Source: Corinectria fuckeliana (lineage: Eukaryota; Ascomycota; Sordariomycetes; Hypocreales; Nectriaceae). Taken from it: a stretch of 64,000 bases of DNA. A program made the position numbers and the translations under genes. Positions 12,801-23,004 of this stretch are shown piece by piece. Every line of letters begins with the position of its first letter. Positions within the stretch are counted from its first letter, which is position 1. The notes beneath the pieces were generated by a model, which was given only the letters and a program-made list of their open reading frames with translations, was not told the origin of the DNA and did no database searches. The stretch spans positions 410,680-474,679 of the forward strand of contig WPDH01000123.1 of assembly GCA_019137255.1 (NCBI GenBank), given 5' to 3'.

Positions 12801-14793
12801 ATATTAGTAGTTCTGCCATTTCCGATCCTCGGATGGCTCGGGGTCCGCGAGGAATGCGCGTAGAAGGCTTGGCCCGGCTCGCCTGTTCCATTGCGGCGCT
12901 CACCTTGCAAAACACACCCCTTGTGCCATGCAGCATCATCACAGTATCAAACACTTGGCCTTTGAAATGTCGAAACACTCTGCTGCCCCTGGATGTTTAG
13001 ATGAGCAACGTTCTGTGTTCCACGGCGTATAACACAAAGTACACAATCAATACTCAATCGTCACTCTCTGCTATGTACATTAATTGCATGACATGTGTTT
13101 CCATGGGCAGCACAGCAGGGCACTACACTGCCTGCACCTAGCACAGCCTGCCCGCCCAGAGGACCCTTGATCATCCTCATAGCCAGATCCAACAACCCAA
13201 GCCCCTGACACCCCCGCTGAGTCATGGTAAATGGTTACCATTTGTATCCACCACACGCGGAACCTGACATCACCACGATTCAATCCATCAACACACTCGG
13301 CACGTTCAGCTTAGTACTGATAATATTCATGAATATCAGCCTCTGACCTGCTATTACAAACTGACCACTATTCGTTAAAGTTGAAGCAGAAAGATTCAAG
13401 GAAACCCGGATTGTATCTTTCGATTCACGCTTCACGTCTTCTAGGGCTCGTTCCACCTGGGAATCAGTTCCTCCTTAGAAATCCTTAGAAATCCTCCTTG
13501 TCTGCAATTATAGCATCCTCCTCCCTGCTCTTGGGCATATGATATAATTGCTGTAGGATGGAGTCTTTTATCCCATGACCATGCCTGGAGCATCAGCCGT
13601 AGCCGTACGCCATCTTGTAAGAGCGACACAGCGTCACCATGGACTCAGAACTACGCATGAGAACATCACTACGACCGCATACTAAACAGGTTGAGAGAGA
13701 AAGTGGGTGTCCCCATTGCCTTACTCAGACAAAACTATACATCTCACCAGCTCCGGCCAGCCCAATCTAGCAAGAAACGACAATGTCGCATCTCTCCAAT
13801 GGTCCACCAAGCTAGTTCGCGAGTTATCCAGTTCCATCTAGTGTTCTCTCCCCTAAAGGGATTTTTTTCCTGTGTTTTTCTTGCTTCCTCGTTTTCTCCT
13901 TTGTTGCTACCCACCTGAAGCAAAGCTATTCTGGCCTCGCCTTCAACTCCCCTCGCAGGGTGCGCTGGGTCGAGGTGAGCCGATATCGAGCTCTTCAGTA
14001 AAGCCAAAGACATCCAGGTGGTGTAGTGGGCGCCAATAATAAACGGCGCTATCAAAAAGGCCTCCCAAGCCCCCGATACGTCTAGTAGAGCCCACGTCTC
14101 ATCTCATGAGATCCGTTAAGTCTAAACGTAGCCTGTCGTCAAGGTACGTTATCCCCACGCCTTTCCCCCCCAAGGAACCATTAGACCCTGCAATCATCCA
14201 GAGACAATGCAAGCCTATGAATGCAAATCGAGGGGCAACGCCGTCCTGCGAGAAAGCCATGAACCGCCCCCGCCCCCGCCCCCATGCGCCCTCTCAACGC
14301 CCCCTTCCAACACACACATGGCTATGCTCAGCTTAGAGCGGGTGTGTCTGCCGTGGTCGACGCCCAAGGACTCCTCTTCCTTGGAACTTCCATTCCCGCC
14401 TTCTTTCGTCAATCCGTAGATGTCGTGTGAACCAGGTAGAAACAAAAAATCAGAGCCGACGGATATCAGTACAGACCAACAAATAATTTGCGCAATTGCA
14501 ATGAGAAGAGCCGCTGAGGCTGCGATCCGACTTGTGGGAATACCATCAAGTACGTCTTGGCGTGTGTGTAGGTGTGTGTTTGTTTGTTGAGATCCCCTGC
14601 CAGGACCTCGGGAATGTGGTGTGCTGTCGTCGTCGTCCATCAGCAATGAATTCCGATTCGCCGTCCCGTCCATTCGCGTAGAATGTGCGAATAATGTACA
14701 ATCCAACAGAGATAAAAACAACCCGGTACAAAAATCATGTCGAAAATCAACCTCCTTCCCCTCTCGCCACCAAACGCCATGCATGAGTAGTTA
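9842..14793. other. Gene-free interval upstream of MSS4 and downstream of DHH1
   Basis: About 4.95 kb with no coding region I can support. The MSS4-proximal part has G-runs (10,164-10,174) and a GAGGT-type repeat (10,345-10,365). Further out are short direct repeats of CAAGTTC/CAAGTCC type (11,265-11,310), a GACAG/ATGATACATG repeat (12,364-12,412) and copies of the TACTCCGTA/TACGAAGTA motif at 10,684 and 12,719. Open frames are short, mostly compositionally biased and overlap on both strands. The interval may hold a long MSS4 5' leader, non-coding transcripts or the DHH1 3' UTR; the sequence alone does not decide. Confidence 0.5.
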
Positions 14794-16528
14794 TTAGGTT
14801 TGAGGGTCGCGGGGCGGCCCGCGTCCTCGACCAGGTGCACCTTGGCTTTGTCCTTGGCTTTGTCCTTGGCTTTGTCCTTGGCTTTGGCCTTGGCTTTGGC
14901 CTTGGCCACGGCCGCGGTATCCACGGCCACGGCCACGGCCTCGTCCGCCAGAGAAGTGTGGGTGGCCGTTCTGCTGCCCGTTCTGGCTCTGCCAGTTGCT
15001 TTGGGGCATTTGAGGCTGGGCACTCTGCGTGGAGTAGAGGCCCTGGGGCTGCTGCGGGACCTGCCCGGCAGGCAGGTTGTTTCTTTGAAGGTTTGAAATG
15101 GGTCGGGGAATAGACTCAGGGTTTTCGTAAACATAGAGACTCTTGTCGATGCTGGCGGGGATGGGTTGGATCTCGGTGCCCAGATCCCGCTCGATGTTGT
15201 AGAGGTTGAAACGATCATCCCAGTTGATTAGGTTGATGGCAAGACCAAGGTGGCCGTAACGACCGGACCGACCAATACGATGCAGGTAAGTTTCGGCATT
15301 CTTGGGGAAGTCAAAGTTGATGACGACGTTCACCGCCTGGATATCAATACCACGGGTGAGGAGATCAGAGCAAACAAGGTTGCGGCAGACGCCGTTGCGG
15401 AAGTCGTGGAAGACACGGTTACGAGCCTGCTGTTGCATCTTGGCGTGGCTATAGAAGCAGGAGTAACCAAGTTCGGTAATCTTTTTAGCCAGCAGCTCGA
15501 CTCGGTTGGTCGAGTTGCAGAAGATGATGGACTGGTTAATTTGGAGCTTGGAAAAGAGGGTGTTTAAGCAGTGGACCTTCTGCTTCTCCTCAACAAAGGC
15601 GTAGTATTGGGTGATTCCCCTCAGGGTGAGCTCATCCATCAGGTTGATCTCGTAGGGGCTGACCATGTTTTTGTCAGAGAAGTCCTTGACGGACAGAGGG
15701 AAGGTGGCGGAGAAGAGCATGACCTGGCGGTCTTTGGGATGGAACTGGAGGAGCTGCTCAATGACGGGGGTGAACTCAATAGAGAGGAGCTTGTCGGCCT
15801 CGTCCATAATGAACATGGGGCACTCGCTCAGATCGGCAACGTTCTTTCCAGCCAAGTCGAGAATTCTACCGGGGGTGCCGACCACAATATGGACCGGATC
15901 CTGAAGACGGATAATGTCATCTCGCAGGCCAGTGCCGCCAGTGGTGACCATGACGTTGATGCCGAGGTGCTTGCCGAGGGTCTTGCAGACTTGCGAGGTC
16001 TGCATGGCAAGCTCACGTGTGGGGACAAGGATGAGACATTGGATCTTGGACACCTTGGGGTTGATGCGTTCCAAGGTAGGGATGACAAAGGCGGCCGTCT
16101 TGCCGGTACCATTCTTCGCTCGAGCGAGGATGTCTCGGCCGGTCAATGCAACGGGGATGGCCTCTTCTTGAATTGGTGAAGGCTTTTCGAATCCGGCTTC
16201 GAATATGCCCATGAGCAGGTCTCGCTTCAAGACGAAGTCCTCGAACTCCAGACCCTTTGTATTTGTGACATCCTAAAACAGACAAAGGGCAAAGGGTGAG
16301 CAAAAAGTGAAACACGGCGCAGGCAGGCGAGAAAAGCGCCAGGCGTCAACGAACCTCTGTTTGTTGTCGGTTGTCTTTGGCAGGGAGATTGAGAGTCTTC
16401 TTCCAGTCGTCGCTTGAGGCGGGGGCGCCGTCACTGCCGGGGTTAGTCCAAGCTCACGTAGGCCGCGAGGACGGCGCAGCGGACCTGAGTTGGGTGGATT
16501 TCAGCTTGTCTGCCAGCTGATCCGCCAT
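14794..16528 (-). CDS. DHH1: ATP-dependent RNA helicase Dhh1 (DDX6/RCK family)
   Basis: Three exons, 16528-16485, 16433-16355 and 16272-14794, give 533 aa starting MADQLADKL. Dhh1 is a cytoplasmic DEAD-box protein that promotes decapping and translational repression and concentrates in P-bodies. Motifs in order: Q-motif KPSPIQEEAIP, motif I AKNGTGKT (about 93-100), PTRELA, TPGR, DEAD (about 198-201), SAT (229-231), then RecA2 with TRGID and HRIGRSGRYG. The core is near-identical in pattern to DDX6. The C-terminal tail (after about residue 430) is Q/P/G-rich and ends in RG repeats and five GQSQ units encoded by a 12-bp repeat. The first intron (51 nt, ACTAAC branch site) follows a 44-nt first exon. 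Donors are GTCCGC and GTTCGT, both weaker than GTAAGT. Confidence 0.95.
14839..14904 (-). repeat. 12-bp coding minisatellite in DHH1 tail
   Basis: Tandem copies of a 12-bp unit (CTTGGCTTTGTC on the plus strand, with a variant ending GGC) encode repeated Gly-Gln-Ser-Gln on the minus strand. The copies are nearly identical in nucleotide sequence, which suggests recent slippage expansion. Confidence 0.85.
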
Positions 16529-17575
16529 TGTACGTTGTGGAGATCCGTCCGCAGACCGGGGCGGCGAGAGGTCGTCGGGAGGGGGGAGGAGGGCGTGAGC
16601 AAAGCTGCGCAGAAAAAGGGCCTCTCGAAGGGCGGGTGGCGGACGGGTGGGCAGCGGGAAGTGAGGAGCTGCGAGCGTTTCGTGGGGTGGAGCGAGCAGG
16701 GAGGTTCACGGCGGCCGGAAGTCGAAGCGGCGTGGGTTGCGAGAGAGACGGGTGGTGTGTTTCGGAGACGCGCGGTGCCTGCGTTCGCGTAGGGAGATTG
16801 TGAGATTGTGGTTTGCGGTGTTGAGGTGGTCGAGTTAGAGGGAGGAGTTAGAGCAGGCTCTAGTTTGTGGTTTGGAGGTGACGATGTGCGCCTTGTTGCG
16901 GAAGGCCCTGCATTTCGGGGGTCACGTGGTCCGCGGGGCTGCCCGGTTTTTGTCTACGAGGCACCTTACAGAATGGAAAGCCGGGGGGTTCGAGGGCCCT
17001 GCACTTTGGCCGCTTTGGGGTACGCGCGCTTCTTCGAGGACGATAGGTTCACAAGCGCCTCGTGGAAATTGCGGCCCATTGAAGGGAGGTTCCTTTGCTA
17101 ACTTGAGCTCTGGGAGAGGTGGAGAGCTACGTAGGAGTAAGTAGTACTTGTAGTACTCTTATGTACAATGGTAGCAGTACATGGTAACCTAATCTAGTTG
17201 GTACGGGTAATTCCTATCTTGGGTTTGACCTGACTGAGGTTGATAATCATGCTGCGGGTGAAGCTTCAGCCATCATCCCTGCACCATCTTCAATCCCCGC
17301 AGAAGACGGTACGCCACAGAGCATACAACGGACGTGAGGTCGATAGACTACGTGCTCAGATGATAAAATGGGAAATTTATGCTTTGGAATTTGGAATTCG
17401 TGGAATTGCTTTTTAAAAATTCGCCTCTAAATCCTTGATGCCGTGCCCAAAAGCAGCACTAACAAAAGGTAAAACTCCAGAGCCATCATCCTACTTGGCT
17501 ACTGTAATGTATAGACCGATATACTTATACTCGTACAAGGCATCTTCCCCCCTCCGTCTCTTGTCCGTCCCTCTT
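16529..17575. other. Intergenic: DHH1 promoter and acyl-CoA dehydrogenase 3' region
   Basis: About 1,050 bases. The DHH1-proximal half is G-rich on the plus strand (pyrimidine-rich on the coding strand), as in many fungal promoters. Around 17,130-17,220 are TAGTAC/GTACT-rich bases. No gene is supported. Confidence 0.5.
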
Positions 17576-19481
17576 CTACAGCTTCATGCCCAGCGCCTTG
17601 GCCACCTTCATGCTCTGCCGCATGCTGAGGTCCAGCATAATCTCCTCGCTGCCGCCGGGGATGGCGTACGCGCGCACGTCGCGGTACAGCCGCTCGACCT
17701 TGCCGCCCTGGCCGCCGCGGGAGTAGCTCAGGCCGCCGAAGATCTGGCTGGCCTCGCGGGCGCAGAACTCGAACGTCACCGTCGACTGGGCCTTGAGGCT
17801 GGCGATGGGCCCGCCCAGGCGCAGCATGGCCTCGGTGTCGCCCATCTTCTCGCACTGGAAGACGAGGCTCTCGAGCCAGCTGTACGACGCCTCGATCTGG
17901 CGCACCATGTGCGCGAGCTTCAGCCGGATCACCGGGTGGTCCATGAGCTTCTTGCCAAAGGTGCGGCGCTTGTTGGCGTACTTGACCGACTCCTCGTAGC
18001 AGACCCGCGAGAAGCGGAGGCACTGAATGATGATGCCCATGCGCTCGTGGTTGAAGTTGGTCATGATGACTAGGAAGAGATGTGTCAGTACGCAGACCTT
18101 TTCTCGAATCTTGTGTGTGTGTATGTTGGCTTACCTCGGAAACCCTGGTTCTGCTTGCCGAGCAGGTTCTCGACGGGAACCTTGACATCCTCAAAGGTGA
18201 TGTAGGTCGTTCCGCTGGACCACACGCCCTGGCAGTCCATGCGACGGGTGCTCACGCCCTCGCCCCTCTCAATGAGCAGCAAGCTCACGCCGTTCATGCC
18301 GGGGCCGCCGGTGCGCACGGCGGTGGTGAAGTAGTCGCTCCAGATGCCGTTGGTGATCCACTTCTTCTCGCCGTTGACGATGAAGTGCTTGCCGTCCTCG
18401 CTCAGCTTCGCCTCGCAGTTCAGGTTGGCCACGTCGCTGCCGGCGTCGGGCTCGGTGATGGCGAGGCAGATGCGCTTGTCGCCGCTCAGGATGCCGGGCA
18501 GGATGCGGTCCTTGAGGGCGCTGCTGCCGAACTTGATGAGCGGCGGGCCGCCGATGCCGAAGCCGCCGATGACGTTCCAGACGAAGCCGCCGGAGCCGGT
18601 GCGCGACAGCTCGTCCGTCACCAGCAGCTCGTGGAAGAGATCCCACTTGTCGGCGGGCACCGACTTGACGCCGTTGGCGACGTACTGGGTCGGGTAATTG
18701 ACGCCGAGCAGGCCAGCCAGGTAGCCGCGACGGCCCATCTCCTTGTAGATCTCGTCGGGCACGCTCTTGGCCTCGTCCCACTCGGTGACGTAGGGCTCGA
18801 CGTCGGCTTCTATCCACTCACGGATCTCGGCGCGAAGCGCAGCATGGGTCTCGTTGACATAGGGAGAGCGATACTGTAATCCGGCGGGCTCGAATTAGCA
18901 CCAGGCACTCGAGAAGCACACGCACTGGACAGAGAGAGGGGGGACTCACGTTTTGGTACCAGCTGGGATCGGCAAAGGGAATCTGGTCACCAAACGCCTC
19001 GAGAGGCTCCGACTCTTCGCTGCTAGCGGCCTCCTTCTCTACGACGGCGAGGGCCTTGGGCGAGGGCTCCTTGGCAGCAGGCGCAGGCTTGGAATCGGGC
19101 TTCGGCTCGGGCTTGGGCTTGGTGTCGAGGGAACCGACCTGAAGCCTGGCCTGGTACTTCTTGAGGATGCCGTCGTTGTGGTACTTCCAAAACTGCTTGG
19201 AGGCGTCCTTTCCGGCGACGCGCTGGAGGATCTTCTTGCCGCCTGTTGATGAGCCGCAATCGTTAGCAAGGCTGTCTGTCTCGGGCTGGGTTCGGTCGCT
19301 GGCTGCGGTGACGTCTGCGGCGCTCGCTCCAAGGGAAAGCAAAGAACAAATCAAAAGCCGACTTACCGGGATGATCATCTTGGAACTTGGTCACGTCGTA
19401 AACGTCGCCGTCGACAATGATGAACAAGTCGCCGGGCTTGTTGTGCGACGCGACGTCGCCAGAGGTAAAGACTTTGGCCAT
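17576..19481 (-). CDS. Cytochrome b5-acyl-CoA dehydrogenase fusion protein
   Basis: Four exons, 19481-19367, 19242-18950, 18873-18135 and 18069-17576, give 546 aa. The N-terminus (MAKVFTSGDVASHNKP, then DDHPGGKKIL reconstituted across the first splice) is a cytochrome b5 haem-binding domain; the HPGG histidine is one axial ligand. A Lys/Pro-rich linker (about residues 85-130) leads to a complete acyl-CoA dehydrogenase: GGFGIGGPPLIKFGS, AITEPDAGSDVANL, the FAD-contacting WITNG loop, NHERMGIIIQCLRFSR and a C-terminal YAIPGGSEEIMLDL. That places it in the FAD-dependent ACAD family, with electrons perhaps passed to or from the fused haem domain. The acyl substrate cannot be told from sequence. 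I see no clear mitochondrial or peroxisomal signal (C-terminus GMKL is not a good PTS1). An upstream ATG at 19538 would add 19 residues without homology. Confidence 0.9.
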
Positions 19482-20607
19482 GGCGCTGGAGTTTGCGGTT
19501 GATGGACTAATAGTAGGGAGATATGAGTATAATGCCACCTTCTACACGATAAATGAAGTATGAAGTTTTCAAGGACGAGAACGAGAGCGGGAACAGGAAC
19601 AGGCTCGAGGTTTTGAAGTCCCCAAATAATACGCCCCCGGAGGCCGGCCCCTTGCGTGTCCCTTAGCTTAAATTCCATCCGAGTCCCGTTCGGCAACAAT
19701 AGCCCAGGAATCACATGTTGGTCCCATGTGCCTCAAAGTCCGGCGTCCTCCCCCACCAAAAAGCCCGTGGTCCGGCTCGCCAGGCAGAAAAGGGTCTCGC
19801 AAGGGAGAGGGGGATGCCGAGTATGGTCCTGGAAGGGGGTAGCGTAGAGTCTACTTCGTACTTACTTACTTACACAACCCCGGAGTCCGGGGATCCCGAT
19901 GCGGTCATGGTCATGGTCATGTGCCAGCTGACGGGCTCGACTCGCCCCGCGCTTCCCCTTTGCTCGGCGGTAAACATGTGAAGACGGAAGAGGATGTTGC
20001 TCGCGGCTGGCATTGATGTCATGGCACCCGAACTGCCTTGGACCGCGTGTGTGGAGAAGCCGAGGTCCGTTTCAGTCGCCGCCCAATCGCGGCCGGAGCA
20101 TTGCCAAACTGCCTTTAGCCCCCGAGGTCCATCCCCAGACTCCGGGTTATATGTAAGCACCACCCCTAACACCCCAGACTTGTTACTTTATCTCCGAGAT
20201 TGAATAGAACACAGGACATATGATGCGCGCGTGGTCTCAACGTCTTAACGTCGGGGGGGTTTCTCCAGTCGAGCAGACGGAGACCGTCAATTGCAGCTAC
20301 ACTACTCCGTACTAACTACCTTAGATTGTCGTCCATCTTCTTGGAGCCTCGCAAGTCATCCGTCCGCATTACCTACCTCCAGTCCCAGCCATGTGCAGCT
20401 CAACTACCACATCAACCTATCGTCCCTCCCATAAAGAGATAGCAACTTCAATAAAACATCAGGCGAGATGCCCACACTCCCACACTCCAAAACTCCGTTC
20501 CCGGCCCTAGAGCCAATCGCGTCCTCCCTTTTTGTCCCGCACGCATCCATCCCGTAGCGCTGACCATGCTCATAACCCTAACCGAGGCAGCCGCCTCAGT
20601 ATCATCC
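19482..20607. other. Intergenic: acyl-CoA dehydrogenase promoter and RAD27 3' region
   Basis: About 1,130 bases. It contains a TACTTCGTACTTACTTACTTAC tract beginning at 19,852, a GGTCAT triplication (about 19,903-19,921) and a TACTCCGTAC motif at 20,303. No gene supported. Confidence 0.5.
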
Positions 20608-21915
20608 TCACGCCGCTCCTCGGGGCTTGGACTTGGCTGCCGCCTTGCTCTTCTTCTCCTGCTTGACCTTCTTCCTCTTCTCCTCGTTCTTTTCTTCCAG
20701 CTTCCGCTTGTGCGCAGCCTTCTCGGCGTCCGACTTGGGGACCGGCTTGAAGAATCCCTCCAGCCGAGCCTGCTGCGAGCTTTTCGAGCTCTTCTCTAGA
20801 CGCGCGCCTCCGCTGCGCACACGGTCTTCCGAAAAGCCCTTCTCCGTAACGAGGAACTGAACCAGTCCATCCATGTCTGGCTTCTCCCACTTGAAGTCGC
20901 ACTCAGGGTCTTCCGCTTTTCGCACGTCTGGCTCGAAGAAGAGGTCGCGCGCGTCCTTGTAGGGCCAGTCCTCTGGAATCACGTACTTTTTTTTCGGGTC
21001 ATTTTCCATGGCTTCGACAATCTTCTCCAACGAGCCGTGGTCTCGGATCATCTTCAAGGCGGTGGTAGGGCCGACCTTGGGAATAGGGTCGAGGTAGTCA
21101 CAGCCGAGAAGGATGCATAGATCCACAAACTAGGCAGAGTTAGGTCCCTGTACAAATGATAGAATATCAGCGCTAGACATACCTGCTTTCTCTCCATACC
21201 GAGGCCCTCCAGGACCTTCTCAAGATGGATCTCCTGGATAGGCTCCTTCCGCTGTTCGCTGAAGGTAAGGTGTCGAAGTAGAATGGGAGAATTGAAGCAC
21301 AGGGTATCCATATCCTCACTGGCCGCTGCGTACACCTTGCCGGCCTTTGCCAGCACAGCACACTGCGCCTCGGCCTCGGTGGGCGCAATAATATAGGGGA
21401 CACCCATCAATTTAAGCAGGCGCTGGCAGTCAGCATTATGCTCGCGAGTGACGCGGACGGTTCGGCGCGAGAATTTCTCGATATCCTCAGCAGTACCTGT
21501 TTCCTTGGCCTCCTCGAGACCCTCGCTTGCTTCCTGCTTGCGCTGGAATCGCTTGGCCAGCTCGCCCGACTTGAGTTTGGGGGGCGCGCCGTCGAAAACG
21601 TAGAGGGGCTTGATGCCGTTGTCTATCATGCGTAGGGTTCGGTAGAACATGCCCATCAGGTGGGACGTGGTTTCGCCGCTGTCGTTCATGAGCTGCTGGC
21701 CATCGGATCGGACGGCGATGAGGAAACTGTAGATGCTCATCGAGGCATCCTTGAGAAAGAGTGGTATGGTCAGCACACTACAGGACAATAGCAACACGGG
21801 ACAGAGGGCGACTCACAATGGCGACCTTACGGCCGAACTGGTTCTTGATTTCGCCCTCCTTGATCGCATCGGGGGCTTCATCTTTGATGATCTGGAAGAG
21901 CTGCTTGATACCCAT
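20608..21915 (-). CDS. RAD27: Flap endonuclease 1 (Rad27/FEN1)
   Basis: Three exons, 21915-21817, 21749-21183 and 21129-20608, give 395 aa, the usual FEN1 length. The enzyme removes 5' flaps during Okazaki-fragment maturation and long-patch base-excision repair in the nucleus. Metal-binding acidic residues stand in their expected contexts: D34 in DASMSIYSF, D in VFDGAPP, TEAEAQ, SEDMDTL and D233 in GCDYLDPIPKVG (helix-hairpin-helix). A canonical PCNA-interacting box, QARLEGFF, lies at about 342-349, followed by a Lys-rich nuclear tail. The start MGIKQLFQI is the processed N-terminus essential in the family (Gly2). Introns are 67 and 53 nt and both phase 0. Its promoter has an ACGCGT box. Confidence 0.95.
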
Positions 21916-22463
21916 CTTGGTCGGTTGTGCCTCTGAGAGGGCTTGGTGATTCTTGCAGTACCAGGAAGAAGGGGGGAGGAAAGACTCTAAATTCGGTTGT
22001 TGATGGGGTGACAGCCTTGAGAAATCGTGGAGGAAAAATTACAGGCGAGACCCGAGGAAGCTGTGAGGTGGGAGGAAGCTGCGAATTTGACGCGTGCGGG
22101 AAAGTCATGACGCGCCCTGTCGCGATCGAACGTGGCAGGGATCTTAATTGACCCCACATCGCGCTTCAGTTGCCAACTGCAGAGCATCGCCAGTTACTTG
22201 GAAGCCCAACTTTGACCGACTCGGAGAGGTATCAGTCAGCTACAAGATGGGATAAATTCTCTACAGCTTTGCTCTCACATAGGAAATCGACCTTTGTATC
22301 AGAGTTTAGGTGTCAGGGACAAGACTATTTAGTACCCAATCCCAAGGATTCAGCCAACCAGTCAGTTCAGCATATACGAGAACCCTCACCAGAATTCCAA
22401 CATCTTCCTCCTTAAATCCTCGCCACAACAGCTCTCTTTACTCAACTACCGTAACTGGACAAA
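21916..22463. other. Divergent promoter region between RAD27 and the small reading frame at 22464
   Basis: About 550 bases with the MluI box described separately. The part nearest 22464 is pyrimidine-rich and ends in CAAAATG, a good fungal start context. No other gene seen. Confidence 0.5.
22090..22095. promoter_or_regulatory. MluI cell-cycle box (ACGCGT) upstream of RAD27
   Basis: A perfect ACGCGT lies about 175 bp 5' of the RAD27 start, with a second GACGCG half-match near 22,109. In yeasts ACGCGT is bound by MBF (Mbp1/Swi6) and drives G1/S expression of replication genes, including RAD27 in budding yeast. Function here is inferred. Confidence 0.45.
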
Positions 22464-22715
22464 ATGTCTCGACGCTCACCACTCCCAGCCTAGTATCCCC
22501 ACGTCCCCCGCCGACCTGAGGAAGACCTTCCTTCGTCATCCCCATCACCCCAAGGGACTCAGAGGACTCCGGAAGGTCTTCGGCCTGCAGATAACAAGAC
22601 GCGGCTCCAAAAGCTGGAGAGAGAATGGTCAGTTCACAAAAGAGAGGAGGGATCTGCAAAAAAGAACAATCTTTTCGAAAGAGTTCCAGCCTCGTTTGGA
22701 GATGGCGTCGAGTGA
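22464..22715 (+). pseudogene. Small reading frame with a single in-frame amber codon
   Basis: From an ATG in good context (AAAATGTC) the frame runs MSRRSPLPA, then TAG at 22491-22493, then about 73 more sense codons to TGA at 22713. The downstream peptide looks like real protein: a PEEDLPSSSPSPQGT segment, then charged, probably helical TRLQKLEREWSVHKREE and ending NNLFERVPASFGDGVE. There is no ATG after the amber codon in this frame, and no GT donor before it that would splice it out in frame. It may be a decayed small gene, a sequencing error, or a case needing readthrough. The family is not recognised. The opposite-strand frame over the same bases looks less protein-like. Confidence 0.4.
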
Positions 22716-23004
22716 ATGATTGATATACCGCTCGGAATACAGAGCTGTCAAGGATTGGTCTCGCCTTGCGCTCCACCTTGCCGTGCGGAAGGGGTTGTGG
22801 CTCTAGTCCACGAAAATAGCCAGTCAAGAAGGGGACAAAGATTCAGTAGAGGCGTCACAGGCGGGAGAGTCGACATCACATGATCGCAAACCGGAAACTG
22901 TGTCATTGTAGAAAGCCTCCGCCCTCGCGTGGTTGGGTATCGTACACCTCGTCTCCCAGCGTCTCTCGTCTTCTCGTCGGCAAGCCCTATCCATGTCAGT
23001 CCGC
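22716..23004. other. Short intergenic interval 3' of the NUP37-like gene
   Basis: Nothing recognised; presumably 3' UTR of the minus-strand NUP37-like gene meeting the small plus-strand frame. Confidence 0.4.

Noticed and set aside
13995..14060. GGTGGTGTAGTGGGCG, resembling a tRNA A box
   Set aside because: No B box (GGTTCRANNCC) follows and no cloverleaf can be formed.
14215..14784. 189-codon minus frame directly after the DHH1 stop
   Set aside because: Biased composition (Gly/Ser runs from simple sequence) and position fit the DHH1 3' UTR.
22438..22827. 129-codon minus frame opposite the amber-interrupted small frame
   Set aside because: The plus-strand reading has better protein character and start context; the minus frame is probably its shadow.
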